DNA of 64,000 nt from Geminisphaera colitermitum TAV2 (GCF_000171235.2 NZ_ABEA03000195.1:1-64000), one strand, 5' to 3'. Shown: positions 17,004 to 26,364, numbered from the stretch's first letter. Made by a program: numbers and translations. Notes: generated by a model from the letters alone, not told the origin.

Positions 17004-17498
17004 CTATGCGGAGGATTTCTCTTCGAGACGGTAGCGCATGAGGAAGGCGATGGAGGCGGCAAAACCGGCGGCGGGGAGAATCGCGTAGATGATGCGCATG
17101 CTCAAAATAGTGTCGCTCCCCTGCCCTTCCGCAAGGGCGACATCGAAGCCGATGCCGTTGAGCAACATGTTGAAACCGAGAATGGCGAGCGCGGTGCCCG
17201 TTTTCATGATCCAGCCGAAAAGGGCGCTGAACACGGCTTCGTTGCGCTCGCCAGTGCGGCGCGCCTCGACGTCGCACACATCGGCCACCATCGACTCGCC
17301 AAGCAGCCAGAGTCCAATGGTGGAGGGACCGAGAAAAAGGGGCGCGAGGAGTTGAAGCACGGAATACGCGGGGGTGTAAAACCACCACGAGGCTGCACTG
17401 CCACAGCCCCACAGAAGACAGAGAATGAGCGTATTTCGTTTCCCGATACGACGTGAGATCGCGGTGAGAGGTGCAGGCGGGCTGGAGTGAGTGGACAT
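17004..17498 (-). pseudogene. C-terminal remnant of an MFS/GPH-type sugar transporter
   Basis: From ATG 17498, 164 residues: ISRRIGKRNTLILCLLWGCG, FYTPAYSVLQLLAPLFLGPS, a conserved MVADVCDVEARRTGERNEAVFSALFG stretch and two more membrane helices (LLNGIGFDVAL, IYAILPAAGFAASIAFL). These match the second half of glycoside-pentoside-hexuronide symporters, which normally have 12 helices and about 450 residues. The first half is missing: the sequence upstream is the 3' end of the lyase gene plus a G12 run. It is last in cassette B and probably a decayed oligosaccharide importer. It could still be translated as a fragment, but would not be expected to transport. Confidence 0.75.
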
Positions 17499-17590
17499 GC
17501 CGCGCAAGCTATGGAGTGGACGAGAGGACTTGCGAGCCGGAGGTACGCGTGCGGTGGAGCGAGGAATCGGTTTTGTGCTGGCCGGTGTGT

Positions 17591-17602
17591 GGGGGGGGGG
17601 GG
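17591..17602. repeat. G12 homopolymer between lyase and transporter remnant
   Basis: C12 on the coding strand of cassette B, 14 bp after the lyase stop codon and at the point where the transporter gene has lost its 5' half. Confidence 0.9.
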
Positions 17603-17616
17603 AGGGAAGAAGGGCG

Positions 17617-18981
17617 TCAAGTGGTGGCAACGACAAGATCGCTGACGCGAACAAAGGCCACGTCCCCCCCCCTCCCCTGCTGAATCATGGTGTAACAAAC
17701 ATACTCGCCGCGCGGTCCGCAAAACTGGGGATGCGGATGCAGGTGATAGGAACGCAGCGCGGACGGAGGTGCTGGCATTTGGGATACAATGTCAACCGAG
17801 CGGCGGGTGCGGAGGTTGACGAAGCGCACGTGATGCATGTCAGTCGCGTCGGGAGGAAGTGCGTCGAGAACGAGGTAGTTACCACATGGAGACGTGTGCG
17901 CGTGCGAAACGGTGCGGTGCGGCCAGACGAGTTCGGGGCAGGCGGCGGTGGTGCCGGCGGTGGCAAGCGGAGTGCGTTCAATGCCGGTTTGGTAGTGGAC
18001 GTAATAAATGTAGTCGCCATCGGCGGACCACCATTCGTGTCCGTGCATCTGGCGGGGGTCGGTGCGGATTTCGGCGTGCGGTGTTTCGAGATGCGAATTG
18101 CTGGCGACGGGCCGGTAACTGGAACCTACCAGATGGGCGAGCGAGTGTGGGTAAACCGGAAAAATGCCGTCGCTGTTGTTGACGCCATCGCGCCGGATCA
18201 GCCAAAGGCGGTTGTCCTTGTAGCGAACACTGCCGGTGAGCGGGTCCACGCAGTTTTCCTGCGCGAGGAGTTGGAGTCCGGGATGACGGGGCGAGGGGTT
18301 GAATTGGGCGTGATTCCAAGTGGGGGCAATAGTTTGCCAGATTTCGATTTCGCCGCGGGTGCGCGCGGTGTTGAGCGAGAGTTGACCGAGGTGGTTGTCG
18401 GGGCCGATGGCGGCGTCGATGTTGAGGGCGCGGCGGTCGGGCGATAGGGTGAGGTGCGTGGCGTAGCGGCGCACGGGACGATTGCGTGTGATCGCGGGGG
18501 CAAACGCAGCGACACGATGCGGTGTGTCGGCGGAATCGGCGGTGCGTTTCCAGATGCCTTGCCCGTTGGCCCAATAAATTTCGCCGGTGACGTGATCGAG
18601 CATAGGCGAGGCTTCGGTGAAGGCGGTTTCGGGAAAATGGCGGAGAGTGCCGGCGATGAAATCGGCAACGGCGAGGGTGCGTCCGCTCTGCGCGGAATTG
18701 GCGGGCGGGAACGCGCAATAAAACCAATAGTGCGCGGCGTGTCCGCCGATGGGAAGCCAGAGGCTGGGGTTGACGTAGTAGAATGACTGCTGGACGGGCG
18801 CGATGCGGGCGCACGCGGCGGCGGTGCCGGAGGCGGTTAACAGGTGGCTGGTGATGCCGCTGAGGGGATCAGTCCAAGGCGTGAGGAGCGGGGATTGCAG
18901 GAAATCGGGACCGGACTCAACGATCGGGAAAGGCGATGGCCGCGGAGGCGTATCAAGAACGGCGTCAGCGGACGAGTTCAT
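17617..18981 (-). CDS. Oligogalacturonate-lyase-like protein (PL22 type)
   Basis: Protein of 454 residues with a predicted seven-bladed propeller and no signal peptide. Motifs match oligogalacturonate lyases: WNHAQFNP, LLAQENC, GHEWWSADGDYIYYVHY, SHAHTSPCGNY and HPHPQFCGPRGEYVCY; the His-rich motifs fit the metal- and substrate-binding site of PL22 enzymes. PL22 cleaves short unsaturated galacturonides in the cytoplasm, the last depolymerising step in pectin use. The start ATG 18981 overlaps the end of the glycosidase gene by 17 bp, so the two are coupled. A C9 run near the 3' end lies within coding sequence. The family call is good; activity is inferred. Confidence 0.78.
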   Translation of the reverse strand: MNSSADAVLDTPPRPSPFPIVESGPDFLQSPLLTPWTDPLSGITSHLLTASGTAAACARIAPVQQSFYYVNPSLWLPIGGHAAHYWFYCAFPPANSAQSGRTLAVADFIAGTLRHFPETAFTEASPMLDHVTGEIYWANGQGIWKRTADSADTPHRVAAFAPAITRNRPVRRYATHLTLSPDRRALNIDAAIGPDNHLGQLSLNTARTRGEIEIWQTIAPTWNHAQFNPSPRHPGLQLLAQENCVDPLTGSVRYKDNRLWLIRRDGVNNSDGIFPVYPHSLAHLVGSSYRPVASNSHLETPHAEIRTDPRQMHGHEWWSADGDYIYYVHYQTGIERTPLATAGTTAACPELVWPHRTVSHAHTSPCGNYLVLDALPPDATDMHHVRFVNLRTRRSVDIVSQMPAPPSALRSYHLHPHPQFCGPRGEYVCYTMIQQGRGGDVAFVRVSDLVVATT

Positions 18982-21900
18982 AGGCGAGCTGGGTGCCGAC
19001 GGGCGTGACGGTGGCGGCGGCGAGGACGAGGAGTGCGGGGTCGCGGGCGTCGCGTTGTAGTTTTATTTCCGTGACACGTTTTCCGGTGGCGTCCACGGCC
19101 CAGGCGCGCCAGGCGTCGGGTTCGGAGAGGCGAAGGGTGAGGGTCGCGGTACCGCGTTGCACGAGATGCGGGAGGCTGCCCCAGCTTTCGAGGAGTTTGC
19201 GGTCTTGATGGGCAAAGCGCAGTCCCGTCGGCAGAGCGTCGGTGAGATGCGTGACGAGGATGCGGCGGGTGCTGGCAAGGGGGGCGTCGTCGAGCGCAAT
19301 CACTTGCACGACGGCGTCGGTTGAGCCGTTTTTCACGGTCACGAGGTCGCCAGTAAGCTGGCGACTGGCGGTAAGCAAAAAGTGTTCGCTGCGCGGCGTG
19401 ACGATTTTGACGGTGCCGTCTGTGGCGCGGAGTTCGATCTGACGGGTTTCGCTGATGTAGCGGGTGGCGCTGGCGTCAATGGAACCGTCAGGGATGACGC
19501 CATCGCGCTGGAGGCGGGACGCGAGCGTGTCGTCGGCGGTGTAGGCGCGGGCAGGAACAGGTTTCTCCAGCGCGGGGGCAATGCCGGTGACGACGGCAGC
19601 GGGCCGGGCGTTGTTATCGCTGGTTTTTGCGAGGATCGCGGCGGGCTCGCCGGTAAGGGAGCCGATACGGGTGACGAGGCCGAGGCGCGAGAAGTGTTCT
19701 GGGAAGCGTTGGATGAGGGTGGACCAGACTTCGGCAGGGCGAACAGCGTAGGCAATGACGCCGGGCGCGGGGGCGATGTCGCCGCGTTGAAAGAGGAGCG
19801 ATCCGACGCGATCAGCAATGATGCCGATGGGATCGGCGGCGAGGGCGAAGTAGTTTTCGTGTCCGCCTTCGAGCGCGGTTTTGTCGTTTTGCGCGTATTG
19901 GAAATTATAGAGGGCATCCCAGTCCTGAAGGCTGGCATAGGCGGGCATGAGGAGCGCGCCTTCGGCCCGGTGGCGGTTGGGGCGGCAGTAGTTAAATTCG
20001 GTTACGGTGAAGGGTTTTCCGAGGATGCGCGTGGGCATGATTTCACGCGGCAGGCGGGCGAGCTGGCGGGTGGCGCTGCTCTGATGAAAGGCGTAAGGGG
20101 GCTGCCAGGGTTTTGAGGGAAATTTCGGGTGATCCCAGTATTGGTGATTGTCCACGTAGTCGTAGTGCTCGCGCACATACGCGAGGCCTTGCGGCGAGGT
20201 GTAGTTGGAGCCGGTGAGGAGCGCGTTCTTGCCAATCCCCATGCCGCGGAGGATGGCGAAGAGGCGGGCGTCCGATTTGGCGTGGGTTTCGTAGATAAAC
20301 TGATTCCAGGCGACGGCACGTTGGGCGTCGGTTTCGCCGGGGGGCGGGGTGCGCGAGGCGGCAAAGGCGGCTTCATAACGGGCACGGATGTCGGGATTGC
20401 CGAGTCGGACGACGAGGGTGTCTTCATTGACGGGACAGATGCCGATGAGCGCGGGGTCTTCGGCCCAGGTAAGGCCGGTGTAGGGGTTTTTGCGAAGGAG
20501 GAGGGCTCGGGTGAATTTTTCAAGCGAGGCGACGGCGGCGTCAGAGACGGGGATGATGCCTTTGTAGGGGGCGCGCGTCTGGCTGCCTGTCTGGCCGGGG
20601 GGGAATCCAAAGGAGACGAGTTCGGCATCGCTGAAACCGCGGTTGGAAAAGAGGTCGATGTTGATGTGGATACCGCGTTTTTTCATGGCGGCAAAAAGGT
20701 AGTCGAGCTGGTCGAGCTTGTGCGGGTCGAGATCCCAGGAGTCGGCGCCGCGGCGGCGGACGAGACTTTGATCGAAATGATGGAAACGGACGGTGTTGTA
20801 ACCGGAGCGGGCAAGTCGGTCGGCGAGGCGGTCGGCGTCGGGTTTTGAAAGGAAATTGGCGGAGAAGCAGAGGTTGACGCCCCAGAAGCGGACACGTTCG
20901 GCGGGGGTTTGCTCGAAGGCAAAGTGTCCGTCGGGCGTGACGATGAGTGCGCCGTGTTTTCCAGCGGGTGCGTTTTTGAGGACTTGTGATGAGAAATCGA
21001 ATACGCCTCCGGGTTCGATCTCAACGGAATGAGCGTAGGAGGCCCAGTCTTTGCCGGGAGCGATCACGAGAGGGAGGCGAGCCTCGAAAAGCGGAATGTC
21101 GTCGGGCGACGCGGTGGCGGCGAGGATCATCCAAGTGGCGGCGCCGGTGCCTTCGAGTTGCAGGGAGGCGGGGGTTTTGCCTGCGTCGATGGCGAAGCGG
21201 GAGGCATAGAGTCCGATGCGAGCAGCGGGGTTTTCGGCGGACCAGGCGATGGCGGCATTGGGCGCGGAGAGGGGGTTCCACCAGTCGCCGACGTCGCGGC
21301 CACTCACGACTTCGTGACGGGTGCGGGTGCCGTCGGTATAGTGGAGGGTGAGGGTGCCGACGGATTTTTGCGCAGAGGGGAGCCAAGCTGCGGCGTGCAG
21401 GAGGTAGAGGTTGCGCCACGGGGCGGAACGCGAGGTCGGGGAAGGGGGGGGGAGGTCGATGGTGACAGGCGCACGGGGGAGACCGGGCTGGTCGGCGTTG
21501 CCAAAGATGATGGCGGCGCGGTTGCCGTTCGTCGCGGGGTCAATAATGTCGAATTCAAGCGGCGGGGCGGCAAGGCGGCCGGGCTTCATTGCGGAGAGGT
21601 CGTTGTCCTTGCCTTGGTCGGTCCAGCCGCCTTGCCCGTCGCCGGGAACGTCATCACGGATGTCTCGGTTGGCGGCGAAGCGGAGCGAGAGGGGATCGTT
21701 GCGAAAGGGTTGCCAGCGGAATTGCAGGGCGAGCGTCGCGGCGCGAAGGGTTTTGTTGTTATCGGTGGTTTTGGCGTCGGAGGCGTCGAAAAATTTCAGG
21801 CGGAAGTTATAGTTGGGCGAGGACCATTTGCGGTTGTCCTGAGCGCGGACGCCAAAGTTGCCGGTGATGGTGAGCGTGCCGGTGCGGGTGGGGATGATGA

Positions 21901-22432
21901 GTGCGCGGGGGGCGGGGGAGGCGGAAAAGAGGGATGCTGTTTTGGCGGTTTCGTTGGGGAGTGGATAGGTTTTGGCGTCGAGGCGCACGGTCTGGCCGGC
22001 GAATTGTCCGACGGGGAGATCAATTTGGAAACTGGCTTCGCTGGTGGGCACGTCGTCGATGGCATTGAGTTGCCATGCCGCAGTGAAGGCGCGCGCGTCT
22101 CCGGCAACGGGGGCGAGGCGCTGGGTCAGCGCGAGGGGGACGGGGGATGTTTTGATGGCGAGCGTGCCGCGGGTTTCGGTGACGCCGGAGGTCGCGGAGA
22201 CCGTAGTTGGCGATTCGATACGAAGTGCGTTTTGCCGGGTCTGCACCCATTTGGCGTCGAAATGGCCGATGTAAAATTTTGCGCCGTCGATGTTGAATGT
22301 ACCGTCAGGCCGGAGTTCGAAGGCGGGGATGCCGGGCGCGGGGGAATCGGCGGCGACGGCGGCAACAGGCGCAATGGCCGCGAGCACGGCAAAAAGAATT
22401 CGGACAGCAGGGAATGAAAAGAGATGTCGCAT
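18965..22432 (-). CDS. Secreted clan GH-A glycoside hydrolase, multidomain
   Basis: Protein of 1155 residues with a signal peptide (AVRILFAVLAAIAPVAAVAA). Residues about 30-500 are beta-rich and of unknown type. A TIM barrel begins around 510 (RVRFWGVNLCFSANFLSK, YNTVRFHHFDQSLVRRRG). Likely catalytic residues are the Glu in GICPVNEDT (about residue 665, acid/base after strand 4) and the Glu in FTVTEFNYC (about 809, nucleophile after strand 7), spaced as in clan GH-A. A beta-sandwich C-terminus follows. Exact GH family unclear (GH5/GH39-like). It lies in cassette B just before the PL22-like gene, consistent with pectin side-chain or backbone degradation. Confidence 0.75.
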   Translation of the reverse strand: MRHLFSFPAVRILFAVLAAIAPVAAVAADSPAPGIPAFELRPDGTFNIDGAKFYIGHFDAKWVQTRQNALRIESPTTVSATSGVTETRGTLAIKTSPVPLALTQRLAPVAGDARAFTAAWQLNAIDDVPTSEASFQIDLPVGQFAGQTVRLDAKTYPLPNETAKTASLFSASPAPRALIIPTRTGTLTITGNFGVRAQDNRKWSSPNYNFRLKFFDASDAKTTDNNKTLRAATLALQFRWQPFRNDPLSLRFAANRDIRDDVPGDGQGGWTDQGKDNDLSAMKPGRLAAPPLEFDIIDPATNGNRAAIIFGNADQPGLPRAPVTIDLPPPSPTSRSAPWRNLYLLHAAAWLPSAQKSVGTLTLHYTDGTRTRHEVVSGRDVGDWWNPLSAPNAAIAWSAENPAARIGLYASRFAIDAGKTPASLQLEGTGAATWMILAATASPDDIPLFEARLPLVIAPGKDWASYAHSVEIEPGGVFDFSSQVLKNAPAGKHGALIVTPDGHFAFEQTPAERVRFWGVNLCFSANFLSKPDADRLADRLARSGYNTVRFHHFDQSLVRRRGADSWDLDPHKLDQLDYLFAAMKKRGIHINIDLFSNRGFSDAELVSFGFPPGQTGSQTRAPYKGIIPVSDAAVASLEKFTRALLLRKNPYTGLTWAEDPALIGICPVNEDTLVVRLGNPDIRARYEAAFAASRTPPPGETDAQRAVAWNQFIYETHAKSDARLFAILRGMGIGKNALLTGSNYTSPQGLAYVREHYDYVDNHQYWDHPKFPSKPWQPPYAFHQSSATRQLARLPREIMPTRILGKPFTVTEFNYCRPNRHRAEGALLMPAYASLQDWDALYNFQYAQNDKTALEGGHENYFALAADPIGIIADRVGSLLFQRGDIAPAPGVIAYAVRPAEVWSTLIQRFPEHFSRLGLVTRIGSLTGEPAAILAKTSDNNARPAAVVTGIAPALEKPVPARAYTADDTLASRLQRDGVIPDGSIDASATRYISETRQIELRATDGTVKIVTPRSEHFLLTASRQLTGDLVTVKNGSTDAVVQVIALDDAPLASTRRILVTHLTDALPTGLRFAHQDRKLLESWGSLPHLVQRGTATLTLRLSEPDAWRAWAVDATGKRVTEIKLQRDARDPALLVLAAATVTPVGTQLAYELVR

Positions 22433-22475
22433 AGTTGAAAATCGGATACAGATGGCGGCGTTTAGGGCCGTGGAT

Positions 22476-22489
22476 GGGGGGGGGGGGGG
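22476..22489. repeat. G14 homopolymer upstream of the GH-A glycosidase gene
   Basis: C14 on the coding strand, 43 bp before the glycosidase ATG, in the gap after the pseudopilin stop (22517). Confidence 0.9.
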
Positions 22490-22516
22490 AGGACGACGGC
22501 GCGGAGGCCAGACATA

Positions 22517-23179
22517 TCAACGGCCAAGCCAAAACATCTTGCCGTCTGCATCAAGGGCCGCGGCAGACTGGCCGTAACCAGGGATATTGTCTTTGGAGAA
22601 CGAGCGTACGTGTCCGTCGAGAAAGAGGAAATTGGCACGTTCGCGGTGGGCGAGTTCGGGCGGTTTGTCGTGTGCCATGCCATCGCCGTAAAGCGAGTGG
22701 ACGGCTTCCCAATAGCCGTCGGCAATAATCACCACGCGGGATGGCGCGGAAAAATCATGCAAGCTGGGTGTGTTGGGACGGGCGGGATTGGTGGCACTGC
22801 GCGTGAGGGCGAGGTTCGCACCGTAGGTGCGCTTCGTGTTGTCGAGGTTTCGTTTGGTGCGTTGCTCGGGGCAGCCCATGACGCCGCGCAGGTTGCGGAT
22901 GTCGCTTACGCCGATGTTTTCGGAGAGGAGGCTGAAGTAACCTTTGCTTCTCGATTCGTCCCACGACCACGGGATGCGGTCCTTGTTCTCCATGGTTTGC
23001 TGCATGTAGGCCATGTGGTTTTGCCGGAGGTTGGAAAGACACTGGGCGTTGCGCGCAGATTCACGCACGCGGCCAACGGTCGGGATGATTATGGCGGCCA
23101 AGATGCCGATGATCGCAATGACCGTGAGAAGCTCGATAAGCGTGAAGGCGGCGTCAGTGTCTTTTGAATACGTTCTCAT
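22517..23179 (-). CDS. Type II secretion-like pseudopilin with H-X9-DG tail
   Basis: Start at ATG 23179 (MRTYSKDTD), 220 residues. The prepilin segment [20 protein letters not shown] is at residues about 10-29, again with Ala at -1. The globular part ends in [12 protein letters not shown], the H-X9-DG signature, and contains paired Cys/Tyr positions typical of this group ([10 protein letters not shown]). It is 28 bp downstream of the PEP-CTERM gene and 84 bp upstream of the glycosidase. With the pseudopilin at 15088 it forms the second pseudopilin/PEP-CTERM pair in the window. Its role in secretion or a surface structure is inferred. Confidence 0.85.
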   Translation of the reverse strand: MRTYSKDTDAAFTLIELLTVIAIIGILAAIIIPTVGRVRESARNAQCLSNLRQNHMAYMQQTMENKDRIPWSWDESRSKGYFSLLSENIGVSDIRNLRGVMGCPEQRTKRNLDNTKRTYGANLALTRSATNPARPNTPSLHDFSAPSRVVIIADGYWEAVHSLYGDGMAHDKPPELAHRERANFLFLDGHVRSFSKDNIPGYGQSAAALDADGKMFWLGR

Positions 23180-23207
23180 CGGGGAGGGAGGGGCGTTCGG
23201 GCAGAAT

Positions 23208-24011
23208 TCAGCCACGAGTAACACGGACGCGCCAGAGGGCAAGTGGAAGTAGCGAGACGATAGCAATGAGAAGCGTGGCGGCGGCGGGTTCAGGGATGAC
23301 TTGCGTGGCGGTAAATCTTAGGTTGCTGAACTTCGCACCGGACGCGTTGGCGACGAGGCCAAAGCCGTTGAGAGTGGCCTTTTCGAATGTGTAGATTTCC
23401 GAAGAACTAATCGAGGTGCTGCCAATCGAAACAGTGTAACCCCACGCCGGGCCGGTGGTGTCGAGGACGAAGGTGAGCGTGGCAGTCGAGGTGGACACGG
23501 TGAGGCTCCGGGTTTTGTCGTAGTTGCCGGTGGACGGTGTGGAATAAAAGGTGTGCTGGGGGAGCGTGTTGTTGTCCGATCTCTTGGTGCGCAGAACAAG
23601 CAGTCCGTGATGAGGAGATGAGGAGCCAAAGCCCGTGACGGAGGTTTTGTCGGTCGTGAAACCGATGGCGCCGAAGTTACCCGATGTGGCCGCTTGCGTC
23701 AGCCCGGTGGAATCGACGTCAACTTTGAGCGTGTAAACAAACCCGTCCTGAAAATCGTAGCCGAGCCAGGCGGAACCGGCTCCCGTGGTATGGCCGTCGG
23801 CCTTGAAATTGGTGCTGGCGGTCCAGGTGAGCGCGGCGCGGCCATCATCCGCCAGACCGGTGCTCAGGCCGTTGAGCCCGTCGGCGGCGGCTCCGGAAAA
23901 TGAATACGTCCAAGTGGTGGAGTTGGCGCTGGCGGTTTGCGCATGGACGAGGATTGACATGCCGATGGCAGAGGAGAGGAGTGCGGCAAGTGTTCGGAAT
24001 GAGGTTTTCAT
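23208..24011 (-). CDS. PEP-CTERM sorting-domain protein
   Basis: Start at ATG 24011 ([19 protein letters not shown]), 267 residues with a signal peptide ending near HAQTASA. The body is Thr/Ser/Gly-rich and predicted beta-sandwich (LectinC/LamG-like in feel, not assignable: [20 protein letters not shown]). The C-terminus is the PEP-CTERM tail [20 protein letters not shown] followed by [10 protein letters not shown]. It is first in cassette B, divergent from the LacI gene at 24117 with a TTACATAA palindrome between. Likely exported and processed by an exosortase encoded elsewhere. Confidence 0.85.
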   Translation of the reverse strand: MKTSFRTLAALLSSAIGMSILVHAQTASANSTTWTYSFSGAAADGLNGLSTGLADDGRAALTWTASTNFKADGHTTGAGSAWLGYDFQDGFVYTLKVDVDSTGLTQAATSGNFGAIGFTTDKTSVTGFGSSSPHHGLLVLRTKRSDNNTLPQHTFYSTPSTGNYDKTRSLTVSTSTATLTFVLDTTGPAWGYTVSIGSTSISSSEIYTFEKATLNGFGLVANASGAKFSNLRFTATQVIPEPAAATLLIAIVSLLPLALWRVRVTRG

Positions 24012-24075
24012 GGTGCGTTGGGAGTTGTGCGTGTCTGAATGCCATGATGCGGGCTTGCGCGGAAGCGGCATGCCG

Positions 24076-24087
24076 TTTTACATAAAA
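24076..24087. promoter_or_regulatory. Candidate LacI-type operator, cassette B
   Basis: TTTTACATAAAA: perfect 5-bp inverted repeat around CA in the divergent gap between the PEP-CTERM gene (24011, minus) and the LacI gene (24117, plus). It has the same TTACATAA core and position as the site at 15846. Confidence 0.6.
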
Positions 24088-24116
24088 TACACACAAACAC
24101 CCAGCACGCGGAACTC

Positions 24117-25148
24117 ATGCCCATGAAGAAAAATAGCCCCGGACTTTCCGAGATCGCCGCGCAGGCGGGCGTGTCGCGCATGACGGTGTCGCTCGCCCTG
24201 CGCAATTCACCGCGTATCCTTCCTGAAACTACGGAACGCATTCGTCGGCTGGCGCGGGAGATGGGCTATGCGCCCGATCCGCGCATGGCGGCGGCAATGG
24301 CGCGAGTCCGCGATACCAAAAAGAAGGAATTGCTGCCGCTGGCATGGATCAACGCAAACTCGAACCGTGATGCGTTCTCCGACTACAAATGGCTGTCGCC
24401 CTACCTGGAGGGTGCGCGCAATATGTGCTCGGAACTTGGATACAGGCTGGATGAATTCTGGTTGCGCGAGCCGGGCATGACGGAACAGCGATTGTCGTCG
24501 ATCATTTCCAACCGCGGCATCCGGGGCGTGATCGTAACACCGACTCTGCCGAGCATCACGCACCTGCGGCTCGACTGGCGGCAGTTTTCCAGCGTGTCGT
24601 TCGAGAACGCGATCCTCCTGCCACGCCTGCACCGCGTGGCGCCGGACTATTATTACAACATCATGCTCACGCTCAAAATGCTGCGGAGGCTCGGTTACCG
24701 GCGCATCGGCCTGTGCGTGCAGCAACTGGAGGCGCGACGTTCGCATCACAGTTACCAGGGGGCGTTGCGGGTTTTTCACGCGGGCATCCCGCGCGCTGAA
24801 CAAACAGCGCCGCTGATTTTCCGTCCATTCGAAATGCGTGAGTTCAAACGCTGGCTGAAGGCGCAGCGGCCCGACGTGATCATCGGGCATCACTCTCGCA
24901 TGGTGGAGTGGCTGTCGGAGGCCGGGTTGCGCGTGCCGGAAGATGTAGGCGTGGCGCACCTGTCCATCGACGGAGACTGCGAAGACTGGGCGGGCATCTG
25001 GCAGCACAAGCGTCGCATCGGCGCGCAGGTGGTGGAGTCGTTGGTGTCGATGATTCACAACAATCGCATGGGCCTGCCCGACATCGCCTACGAAACTCTG
25101 CTCCCCGGCGAATGGCGTCATGGAAAAACACTACGCCGCCCGAAATAA
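24117..25148 (+). CDS. LacI-family transcriptional regulator (cassette B)
   Basis: Protein of 343 residues; ATG 24117 or 24123 (MPMKKN) may start it. Helix-turn-helix at residues about 8-30 (LSEIAAQAGVSRMTVSLALR), hinge helix RIRRLAREMGYAPDPR, then a periplasmic-binding-like sensor (GIRGVIVTP, MLRRLGYRRIGLC, GVAHLSIDGDCEDWAGIW). A close paralogue of the regulator at 15926: the recognition helix SRMTVS and the hinge differ little, which fits the shared TTACATAA operator core. Divergent from the cassette B enzymes, which it probably controls. The two regulators could cross-talk. Confidence 0.92.
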   Translation: MPMKKNSPGLSEIAAQAGVSRMTVSLALRNSPRILPETTERIRRLAREMGYAPDPRMAAAMARVRDTKKKELLPLAWINANSNRDAFSDYKWLSPYLEGARNMCSELGYRLDEFWLREPGMTEQRLSSIISNRGIRGVIVTPTLPSITHLRLDWRQFSSVSFENAILLPRLHRVAPDYYYNIMLTLKMLRRLGYRRIGLCVQQLEARRSHHSYQGALRVFHAGIPRAEQTAPLIFRPFEMREFKRWLKAQRPDVIIGHHSRMVEWLSEAGLRVPEDVGVAHLSIDGDCEDWAGIWQHKRRIGAQVVESLVSMIHNNRMGLPDIAYETLLPGEWRHGKTLRRPK

Positions 25149-25183
25149 CGCCGGAATGTAAAACACATCAACCTCCCTCCCCT

Positions 25184-25193
25184 CCCCCCCCCC
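25184..25193. repeat. C10 homopolymer between convergent regulator genes
   Basis: Ten C in the short gap between the 3' ends of two convergent LacI genes. Confidence 0.85.
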
Positions 25194-25214
25194 ACACTCT
25201 CTCTTAGTCCTCCC

Positions 25215-26297
25215 TCATCCCTCCGGGAACGACTCCCCCGTGGTCCACTTGCCCTTGATTGCTATCATGCGTGGGAACTCCGCCAGACCTCGCTGGTTGC
25301 TCTGCAACATCGACACCAGCAACTCCACCGCCGCCCGTCCCACCTCCTCCGTGTGCGGATCAATACCCGCCAGACCTCGCTCCCCGCGCTGTACCAAGTT
25401 CACAAGTCGCACGTCACGCGGCACGTTGACCCCCGCCTCCGCCAACCGCCCGGCGACATGCGCGCCCGCCGTCAGAATCACATCCGGCCGGTGCCGACGA
25501 TACCACGCGAGCAACTCCGAGCCCGGCATCTCGTGGTCGTCCGGCGAAAACAGAGGCACCCGGCGTCGAGCTGGCAACGTGTGTTGGTAAAACAAATACC
25601 GCGACGACCACGCGTGGTTTGTCGCCCGGTCTTGCGCCGCCGCCACGGCGAACCCAACCCGCTGCGCCCCCGATGCTCGGATACGTTCCAGCGCAGTGTC
25701 GATGTCGTGCGTATAGTCCGTCACCACCCGGTGCAGCCCCTCGCGCCGCGTATTGAACCCGATGAGCACCGTTGTGAAACGCCACCAGTCCAGCTCCGGA
25801 TATTCAAGATTCGGATACGCATCGTCGCGTCCTGGAAAAAAAATCACCCCGTGGATGTCGCGCGCCTTCAACACCTCGCCCAGCCGCTCGTCCGACATCC
25901 GCGCCGGGTCGTGGTGAAAACGGTCCACCGCCAGCCCGCGCGCCTCCGCCTCGCGCATGAGCGCCCGGTTGAGCACATGATAAAATCCGCCCGGCGGCAG
26001 CTTCTCGTTTAGCTCCAGTGCGCTCGCAAGCCGGCTGATTACCGCAATCGTTTCCCGGCGGGCCCGTCCCTCCCGCTTTTCCCGACGTTCCCGGCGCTGG
26101 TCGCGCAGTTGCGACATCAACGCGCCGATCAGCGGATTCGGGCGGTAGCCCAGTTCATCCGCCGCCAGCCGGATCGCATCGCGCGTGGCCGCGGGCAGGC
26201 TCGGATGACCGCGCAATGCCAGCGACACCGAGGAGCGGCTGAATCCGGTGCGATCGGCGATCGCCTGCAAAGTGACTGCGCTGGGCTTCGTCTTCAT
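25215..26297 (-). CDS. LacI-family transcriptional regulator (third, distinct)
   Basis: About 360 residues from ATG 26297 (MKTKPSAVTLQAIADRTGFS). HTH at residues about 9-31 (LQAIADRTGFSRSSVSLALR), hinge AIRLAADELGYRPNPLIGAL, a highly charged linker (RDQRRERREKREGRARRE), then a sensor domain (IHGVIFFPGRDDAYPN, RVGFAVAAAQDR, VILTAGAHVAGRLAEAGVNV). Clearly a LacI member but not close to the two cassette regulators. It is divergent from the heparinase-like lyase and DUF1573 genes and probably controls them. Ligand unknown. Confidence 0.9.
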   Translation of the reverse strand: MKTKPSAVTLQAIADRTGFSRSSVSLALRGHPSLPAATRDAIRLAADELGYRPNPLIGALMSQLRDQRRERREKREGRARRETIAVISRLASALELNEKLPPGGFYHVLNRALMREAEARGLAVDRFHHDPARMSDERLGEVLKARDIHGVIFFPGRDDAYPNLEYPELDWWRFTTVLIGFNTRREGLHRVVTDYTHDIDTALERIRASGAQRVGFAVAAAQDRATNHAWSSRYLFYQHTLPARRRVPLFSPDDHEMPGSELLAWYRRHRPDVILTAGAHVAGRLAEAGVNVPRDVRLVNLVQRGERGLAGIDPHTEEVGRAAVELLVSMLQSNQRGLAEFPRMIAIKGKWTTGESFPEG

Positions 26298-26333
26298 CAA
26301 CATCAACAAAAGCCCAAAAACAGTCCCGCGCCC

Positions 26334-26364
26334 ACCCGTTTGGCAACGCTATTACTCAACGGGT
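26334..26364. promoter_or_regulatory. Possible operator: spaced inverted repeat ACCCGTT..AACGGGT
   Basis: Perfect 7-bp half-sites (26334-26340 and 26358-26364) centred between the divergent LacI and lyase genes. Wider spacing than usual for LacI proteins, so tentative. Confidence 0.35.
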
